Positions 25,095 to 33,399 of a DNA stretch of 47,569 nucleotides are shown here, in pieces (within the stretch, counting starts at the first letter, position 1; the number at the start of each line of letters is the position of its first letter). The DNA is from Paenibacillus ottowii. Its GTDB lineage: Bacteria > Bacillota > Bacilli > Paenibacillales > Paenibacillaceae. Location: assembly GCF_006874425.1 (NCBI RefSeq), contig NZ_VIJZ01000020.1:1-47569 (forward strand), read 5' to 3'. The translations under genes were made by a program, and so were the position numbers. The notes below the pieces were generated by a model. It did not search any database and was not told where the DNA came from. It saw nothing but the letters and a program-made list of their open reading frames with translations.

Positions 25095-26081
25095 CTAATA
25101 TTTAAACAACATAGCAACCAATTGATATCCAGCTCCAATCGTCCAGAACAGCACATAATCGCCGCGCCGAATACGCCCTGACTCGATCCCTTCAGATAAA
25201 GCAATGAACGGGCTGCTGGTACCTGTATAACCGTAACGATCACCCACATAAATCATTTGGTCATCCTCCAGCCCCAAGTGATCCTGGATCTTCAACACAT
25301 TAGCCAATGAAAATTGAGACAGACAATATGCTCGTACATCCTGAGGCGTCAGCCCATTCTTTTGTAAAATGCGTTCAAGCAGCTCAAATGTGGGAGGCAA
25401 GGCCATATTGGCGTCGAACGGAAGCCACTGAATATATTTTCCAGGTGCATTCCTTTGGAGTGTCGCAGCTAACCCCTGGGCCGGGTAAAGTATTTTATCT
25501 ATATTGACAGGGTCTGTAAAATAAAGGGAATCTATAAATCCAGTGTCCTCTTCCGTACGCTCCAAAATAGCTGCACATGCAGCATCCCCATAGTTGGCAT
25601 AAGTAATTTCATCCGCAGGATCGGAAATGAGTGAATTATAATCCGAACCGATAATAAGCGCAGTCCGCACATCGGGATTAGATAACATCGACCGACTGGC
25701 TTGATCGACAGCTACTGTCATCCCTGCACAATTCGCATTGGAATCCATCACTGCCACATCATGTCTGGCCCCAATCGCCTGGTGAACAAACAAGGCATTC
25801 ATCGGAAACAGCAACTCAGGAACTTGAGTGGAGAACACGATCATATCCACATCACGGCCTGCCATACCAGCTTGTTCCAAAGCCTTTTGTGCAGCTGCTA
25901 TCCCCATGGTTAGGCCGTTTTCGTGCGGGTCATCAATGATATAACGCTGTTTTCTACCCATATGCTCCATGAAGCGTCGAATATCTTTCCCCCGTTCGTC
26001 AAAATGGCGAATATAATATTCGTTATCCAACGAATGGGAAGGATGATATACTCCGATTGCTTTTATTTTGATATGGCTCAT
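25095..26081 (-). CDS. KAS III (FabH)-like protein lacking the catalytic His and Asn
   Basis: 328 residues, thiolase-superfamily fold. The nucleophile Cys118 is kept (SNANCAGMT). By eye alignment with FabH, the His of HQAN is replaced by Ser255 (CLSQFSLAN) and the Asn of GNTSAAS by Tyr285 (YGYTGTSS). Enzymes lacking these residues cannot carry out ordinary decarboxylative Claisen condensation, so acyl transfer or a thioester-hydrolysing role is more likely. It follows the STAS-like gene by 31 bp in a two-gene operon with a sigma-D-like promoter. Not the housekeeping fabH, which would keep the triad and sit near fabF or plsX. Confidence 0.85.
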   Translation of the reverse strand: MSHIKIKAIGVYHPSHSLDNEYYIRHFDERGKDIRRFMEHMGRKQRYIIDDPHENGLTMGIAAAQKALEQAGMAGRDVDMIVFSTQVPELLFPMNALFVHQAIGARHDVAVMDSNANCAGMTVAVDQASRSMLSNPDVRTALIIGSDYNSLISDPADEITYANYGDAACAAILERTEEDTGFIDSLYFTDPVNIDKILYPAQGLAATLQRNAPGKYIQWLPFDANMALPPTFELLERILQKNGLTPQDVRAYCLSQFSLANVLKIQDHLGLEDDQMIYVGDRYGYTGTSSPFIALSEGIESGRIRRGDYVLFWTIGAGYQLVAMLFKY

Positions 26082-26112
26082 CAGGTTTCCCCCTTACACA
26101 TACGTCAGCACA

Positions 26113-26463
26113 TTACTGTACTACAATATCTACGTTGTTTAATCCTGCTTCACGTGCTACGCGACCAAGCTGCATTTTAATAATCGTTTGCTGGAGGCTG
26201 ATGACAAAGACGATTTTGGCAAATCCAGTTTCTTTATAACGTACAAAAGACCCCTTCAGTTTCTCTACTTCACCCGGTCCCAAAAGTGCCATTTGGGTGC
26301 AGTCTACCTTGAGTGTAAAACTCGATGTCTGAATGGATGAAGTTTTGGCTATATAATCCTTGACAAAGCTGTCATATTCCTCTTGGCTAAAAACTCCGTT
26401 TACTGCCATATGTACCGTTTTAATGACTTGATCCACTTCGATGGTATAAGGATGTTGACTCAT
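26113..26463 (-). CDS. Small alpha/beta protein, possibly STAS-like, 116 residues
   Basis: Not recognised with certainty. Alternating strands and helices (YTIEVDQVIKTVHMAVNG, SSFTLKVDCTQMAL, FAKIVFVISLQQTII) resemble STAS/SpoIIAA-like domains, with the DCTQM segment where the strand before the regulatory loop lies; no conserved phosphorylatable Ser is obvious. No signal peptide. AAAGGAG lies 10 nt before the ATG. First gene of the operon with the KAS III-like enzyme, suggesting that the two act together. Confidence 0.75.
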   Translation of the reverse strand: MSQHPYTIEVDQVIKTVHMAVNGVFSQEEYDSFVKDYIAKTSSIQTSSFTLKVDCTQMALLGPGEVEKLKGSFVRYKETGFAKIVFVISLQQTIIKMQLGRVAREAGLNNVDIVVQ

Positions 26464-26504
26464 TTTAGAAAAACTCCTTTGATTTCATTTTTTGTCTATT
26501 AAGA

Positions 26505-26531
26505 GTATCGGAATAATAGGTAGCATTTTTA
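26505..26531 (-). promoter_or_regulatory. Sigma-D-like promoter
   Basis: On the minus strand TAAA (26531-26528), exactly 15 nt, then TCCGATAC (26512-26505); the motility sigma-D consensus is TAAA-N15-GCCGATAT, so six of eight -10 bases and the whole -35 match. It ends 42 bp before the ATG of the STAS-like gene. Confidence 0.55.
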
Positions 26532-26582
26532 ATATGAAACAAGATACTTGCTCCCTAATATATTACAAATTAGTGAATAGCC

Positions 26583-26626
26583 AAAAAAAAGCCGTCACTG
26601 CTTCTCAAAGAAGCTAACTGACGGCT
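26583..26626 (-). terminator. Terminator of the cortex-hydrolase gene
   Basis: On the minus strand AGCCGTCA pairs with TGACGGCT, with an inner GCTTCTTTGAGAAGC hairpin, followed by eight T residues. Confidence 0.9.
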
Positions 26627-26652
26627 GAAAAATCGTATATGCTTGTGTGTAA

Positions 26653-27306
26653 TTAATTCGTAAATGTATGACGCCCCAGTGAGATGACTGCCGGACGGCT
26701 TTTACTCCATTTGGCTGTGGCAATGGCCGGGTTGTAATAAAACAAGGACCCATGGGTCGGGTCAGCCCCATTAAGTGCCTGTCTGGCTGCTCGATACGCA
26801 GTTTTGTTAGGTTTGAGGCGGTATTGACCATCCTGTACAGCGGTGAATTGACCCGGCTGCAAAATAACGTCCGGGATTGAGCTTGGAAATTCGCTGGATT
26901 GCACACGGTTTAATACGACAGCGCCTACAGCTACTTGTCCTTCAAACGATTCTCCCCGCGCCTCGGAATAAATGATTCGTGCCAGCTGATCCAGCGCGGT
27001 TACGCGAACCTTCCCGAACGAGTTCAGCTTGGCCTGTGTTGCCGCTCCGGCTATACCATCAGGCATCAAACCGTAATCCCGTTGAAAACGAGCCACCGCT
27101 TTGCTGGTCAAAGAGCCATAGTATCCCGTAAAACCAGCTTTGAAATAACCGAGTGAATGAAGCCGCTGTTGAAGCTCTAGCACCCGTTCGCTTTGAATCC
27201 CTTTCTTTAAAGCTGACGATTGTGCCTGTGCTTGTGCTGGTCCGACTGACAATACGGTACCTAACATACATGCGCAGGACAGGATTAAAATAGATAATTT
27301 TTTCAT
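26653..27306 (-). CDS. Secreted cell-wall hydrolase, SleB/CwlJ type with a peptidoglycan-binding domain
   Basis: 217 residues from the ATG at 27306 (AGGAGG 11 nt upstream; another ATG lies 8 codons earlier, before that site). Signal peptide (KLSILILSCACMLGTVLSVG, cleavage near AQA), a PG_binding_1 domain (ALKKGIQSERVLELQQRL, then FQRDYGLMPDGIAG) and a SleB-type hydrolase domain (ARIIYSEARGESFEGQVAVG). The catalytic Glu of SleB is the one in SEARGE. These enzymes break spore cortex peptidoglycan at germination; several paralogues exist in Paenibacillus, so sleB itself is not claimed. Monocistronic. Confidence 0.92.
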   Translation of the reverse strand: MKKLSILILSCACMLGTVLSVGPAQAQAQSSALKKGIQSERVLELQQRLHSLGYFKAGFTGYYGSLTSKAVARFQRDYGLMPDGIAGAATQAKLNSFGKVRVTALDQLARIIYSEARGESFEGQVAVGAVVLNRVQSSEFPSSIPDVILQPGQFTAVQDGQYRLKPNKTAYRAARQALNGADPTHGSLFYYNPAIATAKWSKSRPAVISLGRHTFTN

Positions 27307-27761
27307 ATTCCAGACAACCTCCTCTTTCATGTTCTGTCCGGTGCAACCATTCCGGCCTGTACAACTCGGGGACGTTTATCCGATGATGTTTCTTGTGCCA
27401 TATCTTATGACTAGCTGCGGAAATGACGTGTGGCTACATATGGAATCGGATATTGATGCTCTCACACGTCCGTTGCAGTATACCACAAGCCGCATTTACG
27501 TATCATCCGGCTCTGGTCCTAAGAATGCCCCGGCTAATAAAACGTTATCCATAAAGGGATGACGTGTATGAGAAGCAATAGACCATATTTTGACTACACT
27601 TGAATACGTGACTTTTTTCGCTATTTTTCGATTCAATCTACCCAGGACCTAGACCTAACATCTGCTTTTTTCAATCACATTTCCGTGCACATATGTATAG
27701 GCGAATGCATAGGGTAGCGTACGATCTCCATTTCGAACAATAGAAAGGCAGGAAAGGATAC
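27307..27761. other. Intergenic region between two divergent genes
   Basis: About 455 bp. A plus-strand frame of 77 codons (27329-27562) has no ribosome site and overlaps the hydrolase start, so it was not accepted. The region must hold the promoters of the cortex hydrolase and of the cupin gene; a TGGTATACT extended -10-like box on the minus strand (about 27477-27485) is a weak candidate. Confidence 0.4.
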
Positions 27762-28433
27762 ATGAAGTCAGATATGGATTACACCTCTTCCACTGTACAG
27801 TTCACTTATGATTTAAAAGACAATGTTTTGTTTCGGAAAGATGCTCAGAACTTGATCAACGAGCTGTCGATCCAGCAGCTCAATACATTAGCGAATGTAT
27901 CGCTGCTGGATATCCGTCTCAGCACTGCTAATGTTGTGGAACCTCACTACCATCAAAATGCTACAGAACTAATCTTTTGTATCTCTGGATCAGTGACCGT
28001 ATCGCTGATTAATCCCTTTACCCACGAGTTACGACATTTCCCGATCACACCTGGCCAGGTGACTAACGTTCCACAGGGATGGTGGCATTATCTAGTCGCC
28101 ACCATGGACAACACTCACTTGTTGGCGATTTTTAACGCTCCAATCCCAGAATTCATTTTGGGCTCCGATATTTTGCGGCTAACGCCAAGCAACATTATGG
28201 CTCATACTTACTGTCTGGATGAGAAGAAGGTTCAGGAAGCGCTTGCCCCTATAAAAAAACCTGTCATCATCGGTCCTCCCAATGACTGCAAGCAGCAGCC
28301 CCCGCGCAAACCAGAGATTCATGTAAGACTTGCCGATACTTCTCCACAACATCAGGTCGCCCCCCAAGGAGATTATAACTATACCCATGAATATCCTGGC
28401 TTTTCCTTCAACCCCTATCAAGTGCAAGATTAA
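27762..28433 (+). CDS. Cupin-domain protein, oxalate-decarboxylase-like
   Basis: 223 residues. One beta-barrel cupin: motif 1 is EPHYHQNATELIFCISG with the metal ligands of the HxH-x4-E pattern, motif 2 is PGQVTNVPQGWWHYL. The C-terminal 60 residues are polar and Pro-rich and end in YNYTHEYPGFSFNPY, unlike most cupins. Resembles the C-terminal cupin of oxalate decarboxylases or spore-coat cupins; with only one barrel, true oxalate decarboxylase is unlikely. A purine-rich AGGAAAGG precedes the ATG. Near small spore-type genes. Confidence 0.85.
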   Translation: MKSDMDYTSSTVQFTYDLKDNVLFRKDAQNLINELSIQQLNTLANVSLLDIRLSTANVVEPHYHQNATELIFCISGSVTVSLINPFTHELRHFPITPGQVTNVPQGWWHYLVATMDNTHLLAIFNAPIPEFILGSDILRLTPSNIMAHTYCLDEKKVQEALAPIKKPVIIGPPNDCKQQPPRKPEIHVRLADTSPQHQVAPQGDYNYTHEYPGFSFNPYQVQD

Positions 28434-28542
28434 CCCAGATCAGACCTCAAATACAACGGAATCCACCCTCTCTGTATGTTCGCCGTTACCGTAAGACCTT
28501 CCCACTCATAAAATGCCAATGTGTATAAGAGGGGGTGATGGA

Positions 28543-28770
28543 ATGGACGCTTACTACAACTGTTTGAGATGTATGAATAAAAGAGTGCGTATTCTCACCG
28601 TTGATGGAAAACAGTACGAAGGAACCATTACGGATGTGGATCGTAATAATGTGTACTTAAAAACCGAACAGAACGGACGTGTGCAAACGTCTGCCTTTTA
28701 TCCTTACGGGTATGGTAATCAAATTTTAACTTTGAGCCTGTTCACCCTGTTGGCGATTGCTTTAATTTAA
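28543..28770 (+). CDS. Small Sm/SH3-like barrel protein, 75 residues
   Basis: Starts at the ATG at 28543, with AGGGGG 7 nt upstream; the frame is open ten codons earlier. Residues 15-55 (NKRVRILTVDGKQYEGTITD...NVYLKTE) form an Sm-like/DUF2642-like beta-barrel, followed by a hydrophobic tail (ILTLSLFTLLAIALI) that may anchor it. Resembles the second small barrel protein at 29256-29522. Probably spore-associated by analogy; not shown. Confidence 0.75.
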   Translation: MDAYYNCLRCMNKRVRILTVDGKQYEGTITDVDRNNVYLKTEQNGRVQTSAFYPYGYGNQILTLSLFTLLAIALI

Positions 28771-28899
28771 TCCCCAATCCATTGCCCGTTTCGGCCTATA
28801 GATGCCCAAGCACCTCATTTGACAGTTCTCCGGCCCCACACAATTTTGTGTACGGCTTGTGCGCTGTTATTTGGGGTGCTTTATCATACGATCCATCCT

Positions 28900-28945
28900 C
28901 TAAAAACACTTAACCCCCCACCGGTAATAACCAATGGGGGGTTAA
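28900..28945 (-). terminator. Terminator of the second YjcZ-like gene
   Basis: TTAACCCCCCA (28910-28920) pairs with TGGGGGGTTAA (28935-28945); on the minus strand GTGTTTTTAG follows. 14 bp past the stop. Confidence 0.85.
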
Positions 28946-28959
28946 ACTACTCAATTAAT

Positions 28960-29088
28960 TTAGATCCAAAAAGACTTTGTAATGATAACGAGCAGGATGA
29001 ACAATACCAGAATAGCTCCAGTCGATGTCCAAACGCCTGGGTAGCCCCCTACTGAACCGCCACCGCAACCTCTGTCACAATCACTCAT
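28960..29088 (-). CDS. YjcZ-like small membrane protein, 42 residues
   Basis: MSDCDRGCGGGSVGGYPGV followed by WTSTGAILVLFILLVIIT and KSFWI: Gly/Cys-rich head and one membrane helix, the YjcZ sporulation-peptide pattern. GGAGG is 2 nt from an ATG at 29094 but 8 nt from the ATG at 29088, so the latter is chosen. Its core is identical to the gene at 17301-17417, 11.6 kb away. Missed by normal ORF cut-offs. Confidence 0.88.
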   Translation of the reverse strand: MSDCDRGCGGGSVGGYPGVWTSTGAILVLFILLVIITKSFWI

Positions 29089-29255
29089 GATCATTGCCTC
29101 CTTTATTTAAGGTACAACATAGCTTATGTATGGAGTCTTCCTACGGACCGGGCTTTTTGGCAATGTTATGAATGTTTTCGCCGTTGGGCATTAGCCTACA
29201 CCTTTCCTAGGCAAGAGCATAGGATATCACAACTAATCCTGAAGGAGTGAAGCAA

Positions 29256-29522
29256 TTGAATTCAAATCAAATGTTTAGCTACAACGTTAATCAACCTTTC
29301 CCTCACCATCCGGCCTCCCACCATGTGGTGGTAAACCCCGTAGATCCATACGTCGTAGAAACATTAAAATCAGTAATCGGCAAGTACGTTGTACTGGAAA
29401 CAACACGCGGCAGAATTGATGGATGTGTAGTGGATTGTAAGCCTGACCATGTCATCTTGGATGTATACGGCAAAAAATTCTTTGTTCGAATCTGCGAAAT
29501 CGTATGGATCATGCCTAGCTAA
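29256..29522 (+). CDS. DUF2642-like small protein, 88 residues
   Basis: TTG start at 29256 (AAGGAG 8 nt upstream); a GTG three codons earlier overlaps the ribosome site. Asn/His/Pro-rich head (NSNQMFSYNVNQPFPHHP) and a barrel domain (SVIGKYVVLETTRGRIDGCVVDCKPDHVIL) like DUF2642/YuzF-type proteins, which are often spore-associated. A bidirectional terminator follows. Confidence 0.8.
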   Translation: MNSNQMFSYNVNQPFPHHPASHHVVVNPVDPYVVETLKSVIGKYVVLETTRGRIDGCVVDCKPDHVILDVYGKKFFVRICEIVWIMPS

Positions 29523-29536
29523 ACAAAGCAGACATC

Positions 29537-29577
29537 AAAAATCCTCGCAGATCCTGATCCGGATTCGCGAGGATTTC
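29537..29577. terminator. Shared terminator of the DUF2642-like gene and the lysozyme gene
   Basis: AATCCTCGC pairs with GCGAGGATT. On the minus strand TTTTGATG follows, ending the lysozyme transcript; on the plus strand the tail is only TCCC, so it is stronger leftwards. Confidence 0.8.
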
Positions 29578-29606
29578 CCTATAAAAAACCTGCTAATCAA
29601 GCCCTC

Positions 29607-31121
29607 CTACAGTCCCAGTGAAGCACGAAGCTCGTCTATCGTTCCATTGTATTCATCTAGGTCGACTTGACCACGGATGCCTGGAACGCTGCCTGTGCTG
29701 CTGTACTGCCAAGCCCACCAGCTATTCCAAGTTGGAACCGCAGTCGGCTTTTGCGTAGTGCTGTATCGCGCTACCCACAGTTTGTACATAGAAAACGTAG
29801 GATCAAACTTAGAAGCAAAGACATTTCCCGTATATACGATCGGCTCACGTCCGGTAAGCTTCTCCATCTCATCCAAAAAAGCATGAGCCACTTCACTGAT
29901 TTGTGCGGGTGTAAGACCTTTAGGATTATTTTCATAATCCATTACAGGGGGCAAATCCAGCCTGCCTCCTGCTGAGTCTAAAGCCCTGGCAAAATTAGCC
30001 GCTTCCTGACGAGCTCCATCCATGGTAGTTGCGTTCAAAAAGTGGTAGGCCCCAACCAGAATGTTAGCATCTCTGGCCCCCTGGACATTAGCTAAAAATT
30101 GATTATCTTGATATTTGGTGCCCTCTGTAGCTTTAATGAAAGCAAACGCCTTGCCTGCCGCCGCCACCTGCTGCCAATCAATATTGCCATTATAGTGAGA
30201 AACGTCAATCCCCTGTGCGTGATCGTTGGAAGAAATTGTAGGCTCAACAGGTACAGTAGTCACAGTCTCGGTAGATGCTGGCTCTTCGGATGCCTGATCC
30301 AACGCAATGACAACTTTATCATCATCAGTATTGATTAGATGAAAGGGTGTGCTGTGATCAAGATCGACCACAATACGTACCGAGGCTGGGCTTGTACTAA
30401 ACATGGAGTATCTCACTTTGGAAGCATCTGCGTCGTCAGTAACTGAAAAACTTCCTTGTCCTCCATTATTAAAAGATTGCGATGATGGAAATTCCTCACC
30501 AAACTTCGCATCAGGTATGTCTACAACAATACGATCGGGTTGGGTCAACGTGGTTACTTTGGGGCTTACCTTTCCATCCACCGTTACCGTTAATTGATGA
30601 TTATTGAAGCTAATTTGATTTATAGCCGTACGTTCACTAGGTGTTGTATCACTTGCAGCTGAGGTGGTTACGCTGTTACCGCTTGAAGCAGGCGGAGTCG
30701 TCAAGAACACAGTTTTAAGCTCGTTGTTCCAAGACACTTCGATTCCCGTCTGTTCAGATACAAAGCGAAGCGGAACATAAGTCGTCCCCCCGTTCAGCAA
30801 AGGAGCTACAGCCAGCCCTATCGGTTGGCCATTAACTGAGGCAATGGGATTGTTGACCTGAAGACTCAGGTTAATATTTTGCTTATGTATAGTTACGGTC
30901 CCTGTCTTGGACTCCCAATTCACGCTATACCCCAATTCCTCTACAATAAGACGGAGTGGAACCAGCACATTGCCCTGTACTTGCTGAATTTGCGCTCCTT
31001 TACCGGCACTTATATCTTTACCATCCAGTTGAATATGCGAATTTGAAGACGCCGCGTGACTTTCTCCTGGAAATGCTAATAGAAACAGAAACAAAAAAGC
31101 AAATAAACCAATTTTCTTCAT
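29607..31121 (-). CDS. Secreted GH25 lysozyme with copper-amine-oxidase-like and AMIN domains
   Basis: 504 residues. Signal peptide (KKIGLFAFLFLFLLAFPGESHA), a copper-amine-oxidase N-terminal domain (about 27-150; two VPLRLIVEELGYSV/VPLRFVSEQTGIEV halves), an AMIN domain (about 165-280; RIVVDIPDAKF, RIVVDLDHSTP) and a C-terminal GH25 muramidase (about 303-504; GIDVSHYNGNIDW, VGAYHFLN, PPVMDYENN with the catalytic DxE, VDLDEYNG). The first two domains are often used for cell-wall or amidase-type targeting in Bacilli. Hydrolyses the glycan strand of peptidoglycan, probably the cell's own wall. Confidence 0.95.
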   Translation of the reverse strand: MKKIGLFAFLFLFLLAFPGESHAASSNSHIQLDGKDISAGKGAQIQQVQGNVLVPLRLIVEELGYSVNWESKTGTVTIHKQNINLSLQVNNPIASVNGQPIGLAVAPLLNGGTTYVPLRFVSEQTGIEVSWNNELKTVFLTTPPASSGNSVTTSAASDTTPSERTAINQISFNNHQLTVTVDGKVSPKVTTLTQPDRIVVDIPDAKFGEEFPSSQSFNNGGQGSFSVTDDADASKVRYSMFSTSPASVRIVVDLDHSTPFHLINTDDDKVVIALDQASEEPASTETVTTVPVEPTISSNDHAQGIDVSHYNGNIDWQQVAAAGKAFAFIKATEGTKYQDNQFLANVQGARDANILVGAYHFLNATTMDGARQEAANFARALDSAGGRLDLPPVMDYENNPKGLTPAQISEVAHAFLDEMEKLTGREPIVYTGNVFASKFDPTFSMYKLWVARYSTTQKPTAVPTWNSWWAWQYSSTGSVPGIRGQVDLDEYNGTIDELRASLGL

Positions 31122-31264
31122 ATGTACCCTACCATTCTCTAATTTTTCGCTATAAAAATCTTACTTTCTACGGCCCTCAGAACCCTCCATTTTGATAGAC
31201 GCGACTCCTATGTAAAAAGTTACGATAATTTCATTATATATTTCAGCCTAATCATATGAAAGTA

Positions 31265-31299
31265 CTAAAAAGCTCTACCAGCTATATGCAAGCAGAGCT
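31265..31299 (-). terminator. Terminator of the UPF0324 exporter gene
   Basis: On the minus strand AGCTCT...AGAGCT with inner GC pairs, followed by TTTTTAG. 13 bp past the stop. Confidence 0.75.
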
Positions 31300-31311
31300 C
31301 ATTCCAGTTAT

Positions 31312-32337
31312 TCATACAGTTACAAATGTTAGTCCTACAAGAATGATCGAAGTAATAGAAAGTACAAGTAAGGGCAGCATGGCCTTTTCTCGCAAAGTCT
31401 TAAAGCTCACATTCAGCCCCATGCCTACCATAGCCATTGTTAACATAAAGGTAGTGAGCTGGGAAAGTTCGTTCATTAGCTTAGGTGAAACGACAATATA
31501 TTTTCCAAAAACGTAACTCCCCAGAATACTTGCCGCTATAAAACCGATGAGGAACCAGGGGGATTCCACTTTAGTACCCGTACGCATCTTTCCAGTACGT
31601 TTCATCCAATACATTAAAATAAAGCTAAGCGGTATGAGTAAGAAAACACGTCCCAGTTTGGCGAGCAAGGCCATGGCAAGAGCATCCTGTCCAGCAGGTG
31701 CTGCCGCTAAAGCCACATGTGCAATTTCATGTAAACTGATGCCTGACCAGATTCCATACTGTATATCTGTCAGAGGAAGCCAAGGCCGAAGCACTGTAAA
31801 CAAAATAGCAAATACCGTGCCAACCAAGGCAATGAGTCCAACACCTATAGCTGTATCCTCATCGTCGGACTTCAATATAGGAGAAACAGCTGCAATGGCT
31901 GCTGCACCACAAACTCCGGTTCCAATACCGAGAAGAAGCGAAAGCGAAGCATCTGCCTTAAATCGTTTGGCGAGCCAAACCGTAAACAAAATGGCAAATA
32001 CCACAGTGCCTACATCGCGCAAAAGCAAACCCAGCCCATGATGAATAACATCATCCATATTTAGCTTCAGTCCATATAAAACAATAGCTCCGCGCAATAT
32101 TTTCTTGGCTGAGAACTCAATTCCTGAGCGTACAGCTTCAGGGTATCCCCACAACTGTCGGTATAGTATAGCGAGAAACATCGCACATGCCAATGGGCCT
32201 ACATAATGAAAGCCGGGCACTTCGTTTAGACCGTACCCTGCCAGTGCAAAGATCATCGTTAGCACAATGCCGAATAAAAATCGAAACAATCGACCTTTGT
32301 TCAATAAAAATTTGACGTGTTGAATATGACTTTTCAT
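31312..32337 (-). CDS. UPF0324 (YeiH-like) membrane protein, putative sulfate/anion exporter
   Basis: 341 residues from the ATG at 32337, with GGAGGG 7 nt upstream; an upstream in-frame ATG has no ribosome site. About ten membrane helices. Family signatures include GIGTGVCGAAAIAAVSP and GISLHEIAHVALAAA. UPF0324 members are often called putative sulfate exporters and often neighbour LysR regulators of sulfur genes; transport was not demonstrated here. Transcribed divergently from the LysR gene, which probably controls it. Confidence 0.92.
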   Translation of the reverse strand: MKSHIQHVKFLLNKGRLFRFLFGIVLTMIFALAGYGLNEVPGFHYVGPLACAMFLAILYRQLWGYPEAVRSGIEFSAKKILRGAIVLYGLKLNMDDVIHHGLGLLLRDVGTVVFAILFTVWLAKRFKADASLSLLLGIGTGVCGAAAIAAVSPILKSDDEDTAIGVGLIALVGTVFAILFTVLRPWLPLTDIQYGIWSGISLHEIAHVALAAAPAGQDALAMALLAKLGRVFLLIPLSFILMYWMKRTGKMRTGTKVESPWFLIGFIAASILGSYVFGKYIVVSPKLMNELSQLTTFMLTMAMVGMGLNVSFKTLREKAMLPLLVLSITSIILVGLTFVTV

Positions 32338-32400
32338 GCTGATTCCCTCCAGTTCTACATGCATACAGCTTAATATGTATTTTGTTATAAGAAAAATAAC

Positions 32401-32415
32401 TCATTATAATAATGA
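32401..32415. promoter_or_regulatory. Palindrome in the exporter/LysR divergent promoter
   Basis: TCATTATAATAATGA, a perfect 7-bp inverted repeat around one base, between the divergent start codons (32337 and 32456). Its place suits a LysR-type regulator; not tested. Confidence 0.45.
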
Positions 32416-32455
32416 TCATAAGTAAATAGGCATAATGGAATTGGAGGAATAACTT

Positions 32456-33343
32456 TTGGACCAGTCTTTAATTGTATTTGTTAAAGTCGCGGAAAAACAA
32501 AACTTCACACGCGCTGCTGAGGCGCTACATATGACCCAGCCTGCGGTAAGCCAATATATTCAAACACTGGAACGCAGTGTAGGAACCCGACTTCTAGAGC
32601 GAAGTAATAAATATGTGCGCTTAACTAAAGCAGGAGAAATTGTGTACCATCATGCCCAGGAAATTATTCGACTCCATACACGTATGCAGTACTTGGTGGA
32701 CGAGCTGATGCATACGGCAAAGGGTAACCTGTCTATTGGGGCAAGCTATACGTATGGTGAATATGTACTGCCGCATGTAATTGCGCAAATGAGAATCCAG
32801 TACCCACTCATTCAGCCTTCCATTATCATCGGCAATACGCTGGAAATCGAAAAGCTCGTGATCCATAATCAACTGGATGTAGGCATTATCGAAGGAGAAT
32901 TTCAGCATGAGCATTTACATATTGAATCCTTCGCCGATGATGAAATGGTTATCGTCGTTCCGCAAAATCATCGTTTGGCCGGTACATCTCAAGTGGATAT
33001 AAGTGAGCTGCAAGAAGACATCTGGATTCTGCGGGAAGAGGGCTCTGGAACCCGTGAGGCGGCTGAAAGGATGTTTGCACAGCTCGGATTTTATCCTTCT
33101 CATATGATGAATTTTGGTAGTACACAGATCATCAAAGAGTCTGTAGAAGCAGGCTTGGGAATTTCTTTGCTGTCCCAGTGGGTGATTCAAAAGGAACTGG
33201 CTTTAGGAACCTTAGAAGTGTTGGATATTGTCAATCTTCCGTTCATTCGGAAATTTTCTTTTCTCACTCCATCTGTGGTATTTGAGACAAAGGCAACCAC
33301 CGCTTTTTTGGAGATTTTGCGAGACTATAGTGTGAAAAGGTAA
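32456..33343 (+). CDS. LysR-family transcriptional regulator (CysL/YwfK-like)
   Basis: 295 residues. Winged HTH at 1-60 (NFTRAAEALHMTQPAVSQYIQTLERSVGTRLLER), then a LysR substrate domain (about 90-290). TTG start at 32456 with GGAGG 7 nt upstream; no nearby ATG. The effector domain resembles the CysL/CbbR class, whose members often control sulfur or inorganic anion genes, which fits the divergent UPF0324 exporter. The ligand is not predictable here. Confidence 0.93.
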   Translation: MDQSLIVFVKVAEKQNFTRAAEALHMTQPAVSQYIQTLERSVGTRLLERSNKYVRLTKAGEIVYHHAQEIIRLHTRMQYLVDELMHTAKGNLSIGASYTYGEYVLPHVIAQMRIQYPLIQPSIIIGNTLEIEKLVIHNQLDVGIIEGEFQHEHLHIESFADDEMVIVVPQNHRLAGTSQVDISELQEDIWILREEGSGTREAAERMFAQLGFYPSHMMNFGSTQIIKESVEAGLGISLLSQWVIQKELALGTLEVLDIVNLPFIRKFSFLTPSVVFETKATTAFLEILRDYSVKR

Positions 33344-33350
33344 TGTGCAG

Positions 33351-33375
33351 AAAAAAAGCACCCATTAAGGTGCTT
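33351..33375 (-). terminator. Terminator of the pectin-degradation operon
   Basis: On the minus strand AAGCACC pairs with GGTGCTT around a 6-nt loop, then TTTTTTTC. 25 bp past the GH43 stop. The LysR gene converges on it and may use it too. Confidence 0.9.
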
Positions 33376-33399
33376 GCAATATAGTCAGTACTATATTTT

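Noticed and set aside
27329..27562. 77-codon plus-strand frame between the cortex hydrolase and the cupin gene
   Set aside because: No ribosome site, overlaps the start of a well-supported gene on the other strand, composition unlike a protein.
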